Positions 6,216-12,802 of a stretch of 12,802 nucleotides of DNA are shown in pieces. Both the position numbers and the translations under genes were made by a program. The DNA is from an uncultured Acetatifactor sp. (GTDB taxonomy: Bacteria > Bacillota > Clostridia > Lachnospirales > Lachnospiraceae), in contig CANQSE010000028.1 in the NCBI GenBank assembly GCA_947626405.1, forward strand, positions 1-12,802. Reading direction: 5' to 3'. The notes under the pieces are model-generated. The model was not told the DNA's origin, searched no databases, and saw nothing but the letters and a program-made list of their open reading frames with translations. Every line of letters begins with the position of its first letter. The first letter of the stretch is position 1.

Positions 6216-8105
6216 CTAATCTTTTTCATAATATTTCTTCCAATGCTTTTCCAAAAAGCATATACGGTTTGCCGTTGAGTACATATATGCCAATTCCAGT
6301 GCCGCTTTCATATAACTGCGGCGCAATTTTTTGTTATTCTTTCCCTGTTTTTTCAATTGCTCCATATTCCATGTGCGATCATATGCGGTAAGAATTATCC
6401 GATTAACCCTGCCTGTTTGCAGTCCAATGCGAATAGCAATGTCCTCTGTACGGATTGCTTCCTCATATTCCTTATTGTTTCCCAACAGATTGCCAAGATT
6501 TCTTAATGCCATTTCATAGTTTTCCATACCTTTGCGTCTGACAGAAGGAATTTTATCATAATACTGCAATAGCAGTTTAAGCCATGAAATCCCCTTATCA
6601 CGCTGTCCAACCTTTTCGCAGCTTTGAGAAATACAATTAATAATGGATGTCTCCGTCCTGGTGAATATCCAGGTATTTAAATCCTCCGGCTTTTTATCAG
6701 GCACAGTCATAAATAACGCTTTCCACAATCTCTCCTGCACCGACGGCGCATCCAGTTTTCCCGCGCCGTAAAGCGTCTGAGCTTCTATAACTGTCAAATA
6801 TTGATCCACGTACCTGTTCCGCCCCGCATTTTTTAAAATCTGCTCCATCAACGGCAGAGCCTCCTGAATTTTTCCCATCTTTGTGAGCAAATTAAATTCC
6901 TCAGTCAGCCTGTGCAGCTCCGTTTTCCCTGTCTGAGCGGACAATACAATACTGCCCCCCGGTATATTCAGTTTTTCAAGAAGCTTTGTCATAACTCCCT
7001 GCTTGGGAACCACCAGGCCGCTCTCGATCCTGGAAACCGTCACGGGATCGCAGATTCCATCCCCCAGCATCTCCTGTGTCATCCCCATTGCCTGTCGTCT
7101 GCCCCTTATCATCTGTGACAGCACATAGGTTTCCTCTACATCGTCCGTCGGATACCAGATCCAATCGGCGGGTTTAACGGAGTATTCCTCATAAAGCCAG
7201 CGCAGGGACGCGCAAAGCCCCTCCGCACGCTTTGTCTCCTGCTTTACGCCGTCATGATCCATTCCCTCGTCACGGGCTTTTTTCAACTGACGCAGCCTGT
7301 ATTCCATCAGATCCGCCAGTAAAAACAATCCGCCGGTCTGCCTTAACATGTCTGTACATGCTTTGTAGACTTCAGCGCTTTCTACCGAACAGTTATCGCT
7401 TTTTTCTAAAAGAAGCAGGATCCTGTAGCCAATCTGGACGCAAAAGGAAACCCTCCCCAGCCCCGTAGTTTTCCGTCTCAGACGTTCAAACAGTTTCCTG
7501 TAACCCTCCATCGCCTCGTCGGTTTTTCCCAGTTCTTCCTGTATACGCAGGTACAGGCTCTTTACAGACAGCTCCATGTAGCTCATCCGTTCCGGCACGG
7601 GCCGCTCCGACAGCTCCGACGACTGAGTGATATTCCATGCTCTGCGCAGCTTGTCCAACGTCTGTTGCCCGACGCCACTTCCCTCTTTACCCGCGTTTCT
7701 GCTCCTTTCCCACTCCCATACACATTCCGAAAGCAGCAGAAACTGTTCATGCAGCCTGCTTTGTCCCTGCGTAATACGTATATATTCTTCCCTTGCGATT
7801 CGGTACTCCTCCTCCAGGCCGGAATCCACCGCCTCGTAAAGTTTTTCCCTTGCGCAGAGCCGTTCGTACTCACGGTTGTTAAGAAAGTACAAAAATCTTT
7901 CCTGCGGAACATCCAGGCGCTGCAGCAGCGCTTCGGACATAATTTTCTCGCAGCCTCTTTCGCCTGACTCAATCCGTGCCAGATAACTGCGCGAGCAGAT
8001 CCCCTGACACAACTGATCCACGCTTACGCCTGCCTTAATACGTTCCAGGCATATTACCTTTCCTATCTGATTGTATACTGTCCCCATGTCTTCTTTCGCG
8101 TTCAA
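6216..8105 (-). CDS. Double-HTH (XRE-type) regulator with TPR-like helical repeats
   Basis: This is a 629-residue cytosolic transcription regulator. A first XRE/Cro-type helix-turn-helix lies at about 13-68, with recognition part SRSYLARIESGER. A helical region (about 75-325) follows, then a second HTH at about 330-385 with PVTVSRIESGLVVPK, and then TPR-like repeats (about 395-625), the clearest being LGNLLGNNKEYEEAIRTEDI. HTH plus TPR is the plan of RRNPP-type peptide-responsive regulators (Rgg/PlcR family), which are normally near 300 residues; this looks like two such units in tandem. The ligand is unknown. The TTG at 8105 has a modest GGGG site; the in-frame ATG at 8087 is the alternative and would leave a short lead-in to helix 1. 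It begins 13 bases after the lipid kinase stop, so it is probably the last gene of the operon. The 3' third is more AT-rich than the rest. Confidence 0.87.
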   Translation of the reverse strand: MNAKEDMGTVYNQIGKVICLERIKAGVSVDQLCQGICSRSYLARIESGERGCEKIMSEALLQRLDVPQERFLYFLNNREYERLCAREKLYEAVDSGLEEEYRIAREEYIRITQGQSRLHEQFLLLSECVWEWERSRNAGKEGSGVGQQTLDKLRRAWNITQSSELSERPVPERMSYMELSVKSLYLRIQEELGKTDEAMEGYRKLFERLRRKTTGLGRVSFCVQIGYRILLLLEKSDNCSVESAEVYKACTDMLRQTGGLFLLADLMEYRLRQLKKARDEGMDHDGVKQETKRAEGLCASLRWLYEEYSVKPADWIWYPTDDVEETYVLSQMIRGRRQAMGMTQEMLGDGICDPVTVSRIESGLVVPKQGVMTKLLEKLNIPGGSIVLSAQTGKTELHRLTEEFNLLTKMGKIQEALPLMEQILKNAGRNRYVDQYLTVIEAQTLYGAGKLDAPSVQERLWKALFMTVPDKKPEDLNTWIFTRTETSIINCISQSCEKVGQRDKGISWLKLLLQYYDKIPSVRRKGMENYEMALRNLGNLLGNNKEYEEAIRTEDIAIRIGLQTGRVNRIILTAYDRTWNMEQLKKQGKNNKKLRRSYMKAALELAYMYSTANRICFLEKHWKKYYEKD

Positions 8106-8118
8106 TATGATTTCCCCG

Positions 8119-9009
8119 TCACTCTTTCACTCTGATCTCCATTCCCTTGTTGATATTCCGGATCTGCACGCTCTTATGGCTGCCCCCGTTCTCTCCGTCC
8201 AGGGTCCACGCCACAGGCTCTGTGGATTCCAACACCAGCTTTTCCGTGCGGAAACAATACATGACATTGCTGTCAATATCGTGGTTCAGAAGTGATACGA
8301 CAATATTATTAAGTTCCACGGGATTTTTTGGTTTCTTGATGAGCGTTACTTCAAACAGGCCGTCGTCCAGCAGGACATTTTTTCCCGTTATGTTTTTAAA
8401 GCCTCCGACTGAAATAGAATTTGTAATCATCCCGAATATGAAATCATCTATAATGATATTGTCCTTATAGCTGACACGCATGGGATAAGATTTGATTGAA
8501 GAAAGGCGTTTTACGCCCTCAAGGATATAGGCCATGTGGCCCAGAGTGTTTTTTGCATCCTGATCCGTCTCGTAAGAGACTTCCGTAAAAATGCCAAACG
8601 CAGCGATATAGACAAAAATATCCTCGTTGAAAGAACCGATGTCGCAGGGAAAATTCCTGCCGTGAACCGCAATTTCCGCGGCCTTAAGCATATTTTTCGG
8701 AAGTGACAGGCTTCCTCCGAAATCGTTTGTGCTTCCCGCCGGTATATACCCGATTGGTGTCTTAAAGCCGCCCTCCGCCATGCCTGTGACCACTTCGTCC
8801 AGAGTGCCGTCTCCGCCGCCGCACACCACAAGATCATAGCCCTTGCCGCGGTATTCCATCAGATTTCTGGCATCTCCGCGCGCCTGTGTGGGAAAGACCG
8901 TGATCTCATACTGCGCCCTTGCAAAGATGTCAAGAATATCCGCCAGCCTGTTCTTTATCTTTGCTTTTCCCGCTTTCGGATTGTAAATAAAAAGCAGCTT
9001 TTTGCTCAT
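8119..9009 (-). CDS. Diacylglycerol kinase family lipid kinase (DgkB/YegS-type)
   Basis: It has 296 residues and is a soluble, membrane-associating kinase of the DAGK catalytic-domain family. Such enzymes phosphorylate diacylglycerol or related lipids with ATP and return diacylglycerol from lipoteichoic acid synthesis to the phospholipid pool. Visible motifs are the N-terminal strand and loop YNPKAGK (9-15), the nucleotide loop GGGDGT (64-69) followed by LDEVVTG, IPAGSTNDFG (89-98), LDDGLFEV (214-221) and the DGE triad (271-273) whose glutamate is the likely catalytic base. The exact lipid cannot be told from sequence. ATG at 9009, 26 bases after the Crh-like gene, with a G-rich GGGGGTG some 11 bases upstream. 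Stop TGA. Its place in the operon links it to cell-envelope functions, as with murB. Confidence 0.92.
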   Translation of the reverse strand: MSKKLLFIYNPKAGKAKIKNRLADILDIFARAQYEITVFPTQARGDARNLMEYRGKGYDLVVCGGGDGTLDEVVTGMAEGGFKTPIGYIPAGSTNDFGGSLSLPKNMLKAAEIAVHGRNFPCDIGSFNEDIFVYIAAFGIFTEVSYETDQDAKNTLGHMAYILEGVKRLSSIKSYPMRVSYKDNIIIDDFIFGMITNSISVGGFKNITGKNVLLDDGLFEVTLIKKPKNPVELNNIVVSLLNHDIDSNVMYCFRTEKLVLESTEPVAWTLDGENGGSHKSVQIRNINKGMEIRVKE

Positions 9010-9035
9010 GTATTCTTATGCACCCCCAGCCGGAT

Positions 9036-9296
9036 CTATCTGTCATTTCCGCTTAAAAAACGTTCGATTCCCTCCATTGCTTTTTCGGCGTCCGGACCTT
9101 CCACAGACACCGTCAGGACCTCTCCGTTGTCAATTGCAAGGCTCATCATGCCCATGATGCTTTTGGCATTTACCCTCCTGTCGCCGCTCTGGATGTAGAT
9201 TTTACTCTCATATTTGCTGGCTTCCTGCACCAGCAGCGCAATGGGTCTGGCTTCCAGGCCATTCTCCAGTCTGATCCTGATGTCTTTGACTAACAT
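9036..9296 (-). CDS. Crh-like HPr-family protein (Glu at the His15 position)
   Basis: It has 86 residues, the usual HPr length. GLEARPIALLVQEASKY (13-29) matches the HPr active-site segment GIHARPAT, but residue 15 is Glu instead of the phosphorylatable histidine. KSIMGMMSL keeps Ser46, the site of HPr kinase/phosphorylase. That pattern is the Bacillus Crh pattern (Gln15, Ser46), and crh also follows whiA in Bacillus. The likely role is therefore regulatory: Ser46-phosphorylated Crh-like protein as CcpA corepressor or metabolic effector, not PTS phosphotransfer (inference). The ATG at 9294-9296 is chosen because AGGAGG (9305-9310) lies 8 bases upstream and because it places Glu and Ser exactly at 15 and 46. 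In-frame ATGs at 9320 and 9314 lie upstream of that site. Gap to whiA is 39 bases. Confidence 0.9.
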   Translation of the reverse strand: MLVKDIRIRLENGLEARPIALLVQEASKYESKIYIQSGDRRVNAKSIMGMMSLAIDNGEVLTVSVEGPDAEKAMEGIERFLSGNDR

Positions 9297-9335
9297 GTAT
9301 GTTTCCTCCTCCATATTCAAAACGCTTTGTCAATT

Positions 9336-10217
9336 TCAGTTATTTAAGCTTCCGTTTCTCAGCCTTTCGGCAAGCTCTCCAAGCTTCCTGAGGCGGTGAT
9401 TCACCCCCGATTTTCCTATCGGCGGACTGAAACATTCCCCCAGCTCCTTAAGCGGCAGATCGGGATTTTCCAGACGGATTTCCGCCATATCCTTAAGTCC
9501 CGCTGGGAGATTCTCAAAACCGTAATGCAGCCTGAGGTACTCGATGTCCTCCACCTGCCTTGCGGCGGCGCTCACCGTCTTTGCTATGTTGGCAGTCTCA
9601 CAGTTCACACGCCGGTTCACGGAATTTCTCATTTCCTTCAGTATCCTGAGATTTTCCAGATTCATAAGGGATACCGGAGCTTCACATACATTCAGAAGGT
9701 CCACAATTGCCGAACCCTCCTTCAGATAAACCACATGATATTTTTTGCGGAGAATAATTTTTGACTCTATCTCAAAATTCCCGATAATCTCTTTTATCTG
9801 TCGTGCCTTTGAAGCGCTTGCGCAGTCAAATTCCAGATGGTAGCTCTTTGCCGGATCGCTCATGGAGCCCACGCTCAGAAAAGCGCCTCTTAAAAATGCC
9901 CTCCGGCAACATGAATTTTTCAGAAAAATCCTGTTGACAGGCTCATCCAAATCCCCGAACTCCTGCAGAATAACCGACATCTGCCGAATGTCCAGGGGCA
10001 ATCCCGTTTCTATATTATATGTTTTTTTCAATAATGTAAAGCCTTTTCTCACCACTGCTTCATTTTCAGTCTGAAAGCCTATGGTAAAGAGCCCGTTTTC
10101 ATCCCGTCCGTACTGTCCGCAGAAGTGCAAAAGAGCCGCCAGCTCCGCAATCTGACAGTGACGGGCAGGACTGATGCGCTTTGAAAGTTCTTCTTTTACT
10201 TCACTGGAAAAAGACAT
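9336..10217 (-). CDS. whiA: DNA-binding protein WhiA
   Basis: WhiA is a conserved Gram-positive protein with a degenerate LAGLIDADG homing-endonuclease fold plus a C-terminal HTH. It activates sporulation genes in actinomycetes and affects cell division and chromosome segregation in Bacillus. There are 293 residues from the ATG at 10215-10217. The N terminus MSFSSEVKEEL is family-typical, KNSCCRRAFLRGAFLSVGSM (about 100-119) belongs to the LAGLIDADG region, and the HTH near the end has NPDLPLKELGECF then GKSGVNHRLRKL. GTGGAGA about 8 bases upstream supports this start; a further in-frame ATG at 10232 would add five residues inside rapZ. The start overlaps the rapZ 3' end by 17 bases, suggesting translational coupling. 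Stop TGA. Confidence 0.95.
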   Translation of the reverse strand: MSFSSEVKEELSKRISPARHCQIAELAALLHFCGQYGRDENGLFTIGFQTENEAVVRKGFTLLKKTYNIETGLPLDIRQMSVILQEFGDLDEPVNRIFLKNSCCRRAFLRGAFLSVGSMSDPAKSYHLEFDCASASKARQIKEIIGNFEIESKIILRKKYHVVYLKEGSAIVDLLNVCEAPVSLMNLENLRILKEMRNSVNRRVNCETANIAKTVSAAARQVEDIEYLRLHYGFENLPAGLKDMAEIRLENPDLPLKELGECFSPPIGKSGVNHRLRKLGELAERLRNGSLNN

Positions 10218-11076
10218 TGCGATTCTCCACATCTCTGTGATAAAGCTTGAGTCCGTAGGTGCCCGTGTCCTTCATGCGTCTGTAGAGCTCGTTTGCGAGC
10301 GTCACGCTCCTGTGCTTTCCACCCGTGCAGCCGATTGCGACGACCAGGCTGTACTTCCCTTCCTTTATATAGTTAGGAATGAGAAAACCGATCATGTCCA
10401 TAAGCTTATCCATAAATTCCGACGCTTCGTCGAATCCCATCACATAATCCTGAACCTCTTTGTCATTTCCCGTCTTCTCTTTTAAGTGTTCGATATAAAA
10501 GGGGTTGGGCAGAAATCGCACATCAAAGACAAGGTCGGCATCGGCCGGAATGCCCAGCTTAAACCCAAATGACATTATCGTCACCATCAGGTTATTATAT
10601 TCCCTGTTTTCCACAAAAATTCTGTCCAGCTCCGCCTTGAGCTCCCTGGTCAGAAGATGCGACGTGTCGATGACATAATCCGCACTCCTTCGCACATTTT
10701 CAAGGACCCTGCGCTCCTTTCGCACACCGTCCTCAACTCTGCCGTCGGGAGAGAGCGGGTGTACACGTCGGCTTTCCTTATAACGCTTGATAAGCGTTTT
10801 TTCGTCAGCCTCGAGAAACAGTATCTCAAGAGGTATACCGTTGTTTTTAAGCTGTGAAAGAATCCTGGTGGCGTCCTCAAACGACTGATCTGATCTCACA
10901 TCCAGTCCCAGCGCAACCTTGCTCACCTCGCTGTTAGGCATTGAGATCAGCTCCACAAACTTTTCAACCAGAGACAGCGGGAGGTTGTCCACACAATAAA
11001 ACCCTGTATCCTCCAGCATTTTCAGGACGGTGCTCTTTCCTCCACCGCTCATTCCCGTAACCACTACAAACCTCAT
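10201..11076 (-). CDS. rapZ: RNase adapter / nucleotide-binding protein RapZ (YvcJ)
   Basis: This 291-residue cytosolic P-loop protein has Walker A GMSGGGKST at 8-16, then a CVDNLP segment (28-33) and the C-terminal family signature GCTGGKHRS (about 258-266). In E. coli RapZ targets the GlmZ small RNA for RNase E and controls GlmS; the Bacillus homologue YvcJ binds and hydrolyses nucleotides and affects competence. GlmY/GlmZ are enterobacterial, so the role here is probably signalling through nucleotides or metabolites in the amino-sugar and cell-wall area (inference). ATG at 11076 with GGAAGGCGG upstream; 36 bases from murB, and its stop lies 17 bases inside whiA. In Bacillus yvcK lies between rapZ and whiA; here it does not. 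Confidence 0.95.
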   Translation of the reverse strand: MRFVVVTGMSGGGKSTVLKMLEDTGFYCVDNLPLSLVEKFVELISMPNSEVSKVALGLDVRSDQSFEDATRILSQLKNNGIPLEILFLEADEKTLIKRYKESRRVHPLSPDGRVEDGVRKERRVLENVRRSADYVIDTSHLLTRELKAELDRIFVENREYNNLMVTIMSFGFKLGIPADADLVFDVRFLPNPFYIEHLKEKTGNDKEVQDYVMGFDEASEFMDKLMDMIGFLIPNYIKEGKYSLVVAIGCTGGKHRSVTLANELYRRMKDTGTYGLKLYHRDVENRNVFFQ

Positions 11077-11112
11077 GTCTGTCCGCCTTCCGACATTTGT
11101 GTCGTTATTTAA

Positions 11113-12021
11113 TCATTCCAGATATATAATTTCCGTCTCGAGATCCACTCCGAAGCGGATTTTTACACGTTCCTTTACCTCCGCAATCACGTCCAGCACA
11201 TCCTGCGCCGTGGCGTTGCCGGTATTGACGATAAAACCGCAGTGCTTGTCGGAGACTCTTGCTCCTCCGGTCTGGTACCCTCTCATTCCGGCGTCCATGA
11301 TAAGCTTGCCGGCGTAATAGCCTTGAGGGCGTTTGAAAACGCTTCCCGCACTTGGAAATTCCAGGGGCTGTTTTTCCCTGCGCTTTTTAGCAAGCTCCTC
11401 CATTTTGGCTTTTATACCGTCCCTGTCTCCTTCCTTAAGCTCAAACGTCACCTCTGTCACAGTGAAGCAGTTATTTTTAAGAGCGCTGGTGCGATAGCCA
11501 AACTCCATTGTGCTGTTGTCAAATTCATAAGTTTCACCCGTGCGGCTCACCGCGGTCACTTTTTTCACCACCTGGCTCATCTCGCCGTCGTACGCGCCCC
11601 CGTTCATAATCACGCCGCCGCCCACCGTTCCCGGTATTCCAGAAGCAAATTCAAGACCGGTCAGACCGTTGTCCAAAGCGGCTCTTGCCACCTGACCTAG
11701 CATAGCTCCCGCCTGTGCCGTTATGCAGCACTTTTCTGTCTGTATACGGCTCATGTTTTTTGCAATCTGCAGAATGACTCCGCGGTAGCCGTGATCGCTT
11801 ACAAGAAGGTTGCTGCCGTTTCCAAGTATAAAAAACGGGATCTCAACTAAAGAGAGGTATTTCTGGACGCTTATGAGCTGCTCTTTATTCTCAAGCTCCA
11901 ACAAGCAGTCGGCAGGCCCGCCTATTCTGAAGGTAGTGCGGCCTGCCATCGGCTCGTTAAGATAAATATTTTTTTCCGGTACATATCCCTTTAATGCTTC
12001 TATTACAGCTTCACTAATCAT
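11113..12021 (-). CDS. murB: UDP-N-acetylenolpyruvoylglucosamine reductase
   Basis: MurB is the FAD enzyme that reduces UDP-GlcNAc-enolpyruvate to UDP-MurNAc with NADPH, the second committed step of peptidoglycan precursor synthesis in the cytosol. There are 302 residues, the usual length for the type II (Gram-positive) form. Flavin-binding signatures are LGNGSNLLVSD (66-76) and GIPGTVGGGVIMNGGAY (128-144). The catalytic set is R177 in GYRTS, S227 in SAGSVFKRP (the general acid) and E297 near the end in ETEI. ATG at 12021 with AGGGA very close upstream (3-4 bases), which may reflect coupling to the preceding glk, whose stop is only 10 bases away. Followed by rapZ in the same operon. Confidence 0.97.
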   Translation of the reverse strand: MISEAVIEALKGYVPEKNIYLNEPMAGRTTFRIGGPADCLLELENKEQLISVQKYLSLVEIPFFILGNGSNLLVSDHGYRGVILQIAKNMSRIQTEKCCITAQAGAMLGQVARAALDNGLTGLEFASGIPGTVGGGVIMNGGAYDGEMSQVVKKVTAVSRTGETYEFDNSTMEFGYRTSALKNNCFTVTEVTFELKEGDRDGIKAKMEELAKKRREKQPLEFPSAGSVFKRPQGYYAGKLIMDAGMRGYQTGGARVSDKHCGFIVNTGNATAQDVLDVIAEVKERVKIRFGVDLETEIIYLE

Positions 12022-12031
12022 TTTCCCTACA

Positions 12032-12802
12032 TTACCGTCCTGACATTTCCCTTTGATTCCCGAGGATCATACCTGCGGCACCGTAAATTCCGGCGTCGTT
12101 TCCAAGCCTGGCAAGGACAAGCTTAACGTTTCTGCACGGAGGAAAGGCATACTTTTTTAAAGCGGGCTCTATAAATCCAAGAAGGATCTCTCCTGCTTTC
12201 GACACTCCTCCTCCGATCACAAAAACCTCCGGATTAACCACATTTCCCACCATGGCAAGACCTTTTCCCAGATAGTACCCGAACCTTTCCGCTATCTCCA
12301 CGGCAACTGCGTCTTTGGCCTTTACCGCGTCAAAAACCGTCTTTGCCGTAATATCTGTATTCCTCAGGATACTGGGTGTCTGATCCTCGGCCAGCCTTCT
12401 TTTGGCAAGTCTTACTATGCCTGTGGCTGAGGCGTACTGCTCAAGGCATCCCCTGTTTTTACAGCCGCACTCCTCGGTTTCGTCGTCTTCAATATGAATA
12501 TGCCCTATTTCTCCTGCCGCTCCCGACGCTCCGGTCAGGATTGCTCCTCCGGCGATTATTCCGCCGCCCACGCCCGTTCCGAGCGTTACGGCAACCAGAT
12601 TCCTGAAGCCCTTGCCGCCGCCCTGCCACATCTCGCCGTAGGCGGCCGCATTTGCATCATTCGCGGCTTTCACCGGTACATTAATATATGCGCTCAGTTT
12701 CTCTGGTATGTTAAAGGGCTGCCATCCGATATTCACGGCGGGGCTTACAAGATTTCCCTCATCGTCAACAGCCCCCGGCACTCCTATGCCGATGCCCGCC
12801 AG
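12032..12802 (-). CDS. glk: ROK-family glucokinase, 5' end cut by the window edge
   Basis: This cytosolic sugar kinase phosphorylates glucose to glucose-6-phosphate with ATP. The visible part is 256 codons; the reading frame continues through the right edge, and LAGIGIGVPG before the first internal GTG (12781) is genuine family sequence, so about 60 N-terminal residues including the first ATP-binding loop are missing. The family pattern is clear: NDANAAAYGE with the catalytic aspartate, LGTGVGGGI, GEIGHIHIE with the metal-ligand histidine, and the zinc-site cysteines in CGCKNRGCLEQYAS, the ROK signature. The later VNPEVFVIGGGVS is the second nucleotide segment. Glucose rather than N-acetylmannosamine or fructose is inferred from the clostridial operon context. 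The operon promoter must lie outside the window; hprK is a common upstream neighbour in relatives (from memory). Confidence 0.93.
   Translation of the reverse strand: MAGIGIGVPGAVDDEGNLVSPAVNIGWQPFNIPEKLSAYINVPVKAANDANAAAYGEMWQGGGKGFRNLVAVTLGTGVGGGIIAGGAILTGASGAAGEIGHIHIEDDETEECGCKNRGCLEQYASATGIVRLAKRRLAEDQTPSILRNTDITAKTVFDAVKAKDAVAVEIAERFGYYLGKGLAMVGNVVNPEVFVIGGGVSKAGEILLGFIEPALKKYAFPPCRNVKLVLARLGNDAGIYGAAGMILGNQREMSGR

Noticed and set aside
7583..7972. 129-codon minus-strand and several plus-strand frames within the regulator gene
   Set aside because: They are alternate-frame shadows of the 629-residue regulator with no family resemblance or start signals.
9297..9332. Internal promoter between whiA and the Crh-like gene
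   Set aside because: A perfect TTGACA occurs in the leftward reading, but the expected -10 position falls on the ribosome site and has no TATAAT-like hexamer.
12779..12781. GTG as the glucokinase start
   Set aside because: The frame stays open to the window edge, and the residues before it (LAGIGIG) belong to the ROK family core, so the true start is outside.

Overview
The window looks like chromosomal DNA of a low-to-mid GC Clostridia member, most likely Lachnospiraceae. This is an inference from three things: a glk-murB-rapZ-whiA-(Crh-like) gene string, a clostridial-type class II aldolase, and strong AGGAGG ribosome sites with sigma-A-type promoters. No rRNA, tRNA, CRISPR array, integrase or intact transposase is visible.

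Left part (1-2888), read leftward. A 589-residue ammonium channel carries a P-II signal-transduction domain fused to its C terminus. It has a clear promoter, a very short leader containing an intrinsic-terminator-like hairpin just before the ribosome site, and a terminator after the stop. Upstream of it lies a GNAT acetyltransferase with an extra N-terminal domain. Middle left (2935-5186), read rightward: a cytosolic cyclophilin-type prolyl isomerase, then a gene-free stretch of about 600 bases, then class II fructose-bisphosphate aldolase with its own promoter and terminator. The gene-free stretch holds an isolated 12-bp stem-loop and a compact 159-bp multi-hairpin element. That element is bounded by 9-bp inverted repeats and contains a near-perfect 30-bp palindrome. 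It ends 21 bases before the aldolase -35 box.

Accessory patch (5218-6216), read leftward and AT-rich: a C-terminal remnant of an Rpn/PD-(D/E)XK-type nuclease, butted against an unrecognised five-helix membrane protein with a TATAAT box and a GTGACA/TGTCAC dyad upstream.

Right part (6216-12802) is one tightly packed leftward operon: glk (5' end off the window), murB, rapZ, whiA, a Crh-like HPr protein, a diacylglycerol/lipid kinase and, last, a 629-residue regulator made of two HTH-plus-helical-repeat units. Gaps are 10-41 bases, and rapZ and whiA overlap by 17 bases. The set joins glucose phosphorylation, peptidoglycan precursor synthesis, nucleotide-dependent regulation, an HPr-type carbon signal and lipid phosphorylation. 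YvcK/GlmR, which separates rapZ and whiA in Bacillus, is absent here. The Crh-like protein keeps Ser46 but has Glu at the His15 position, so it should not act as a PTS phosphocarrier.

The best candidates for something undescribed are the structured palindromic element before the aldolase gene, the attenuator-like leader of the Amt-PII fusion (whose PII part lacks the uridylylated tyrosine), and the duplicated HTH/helical-repeat regulator at the operon end.
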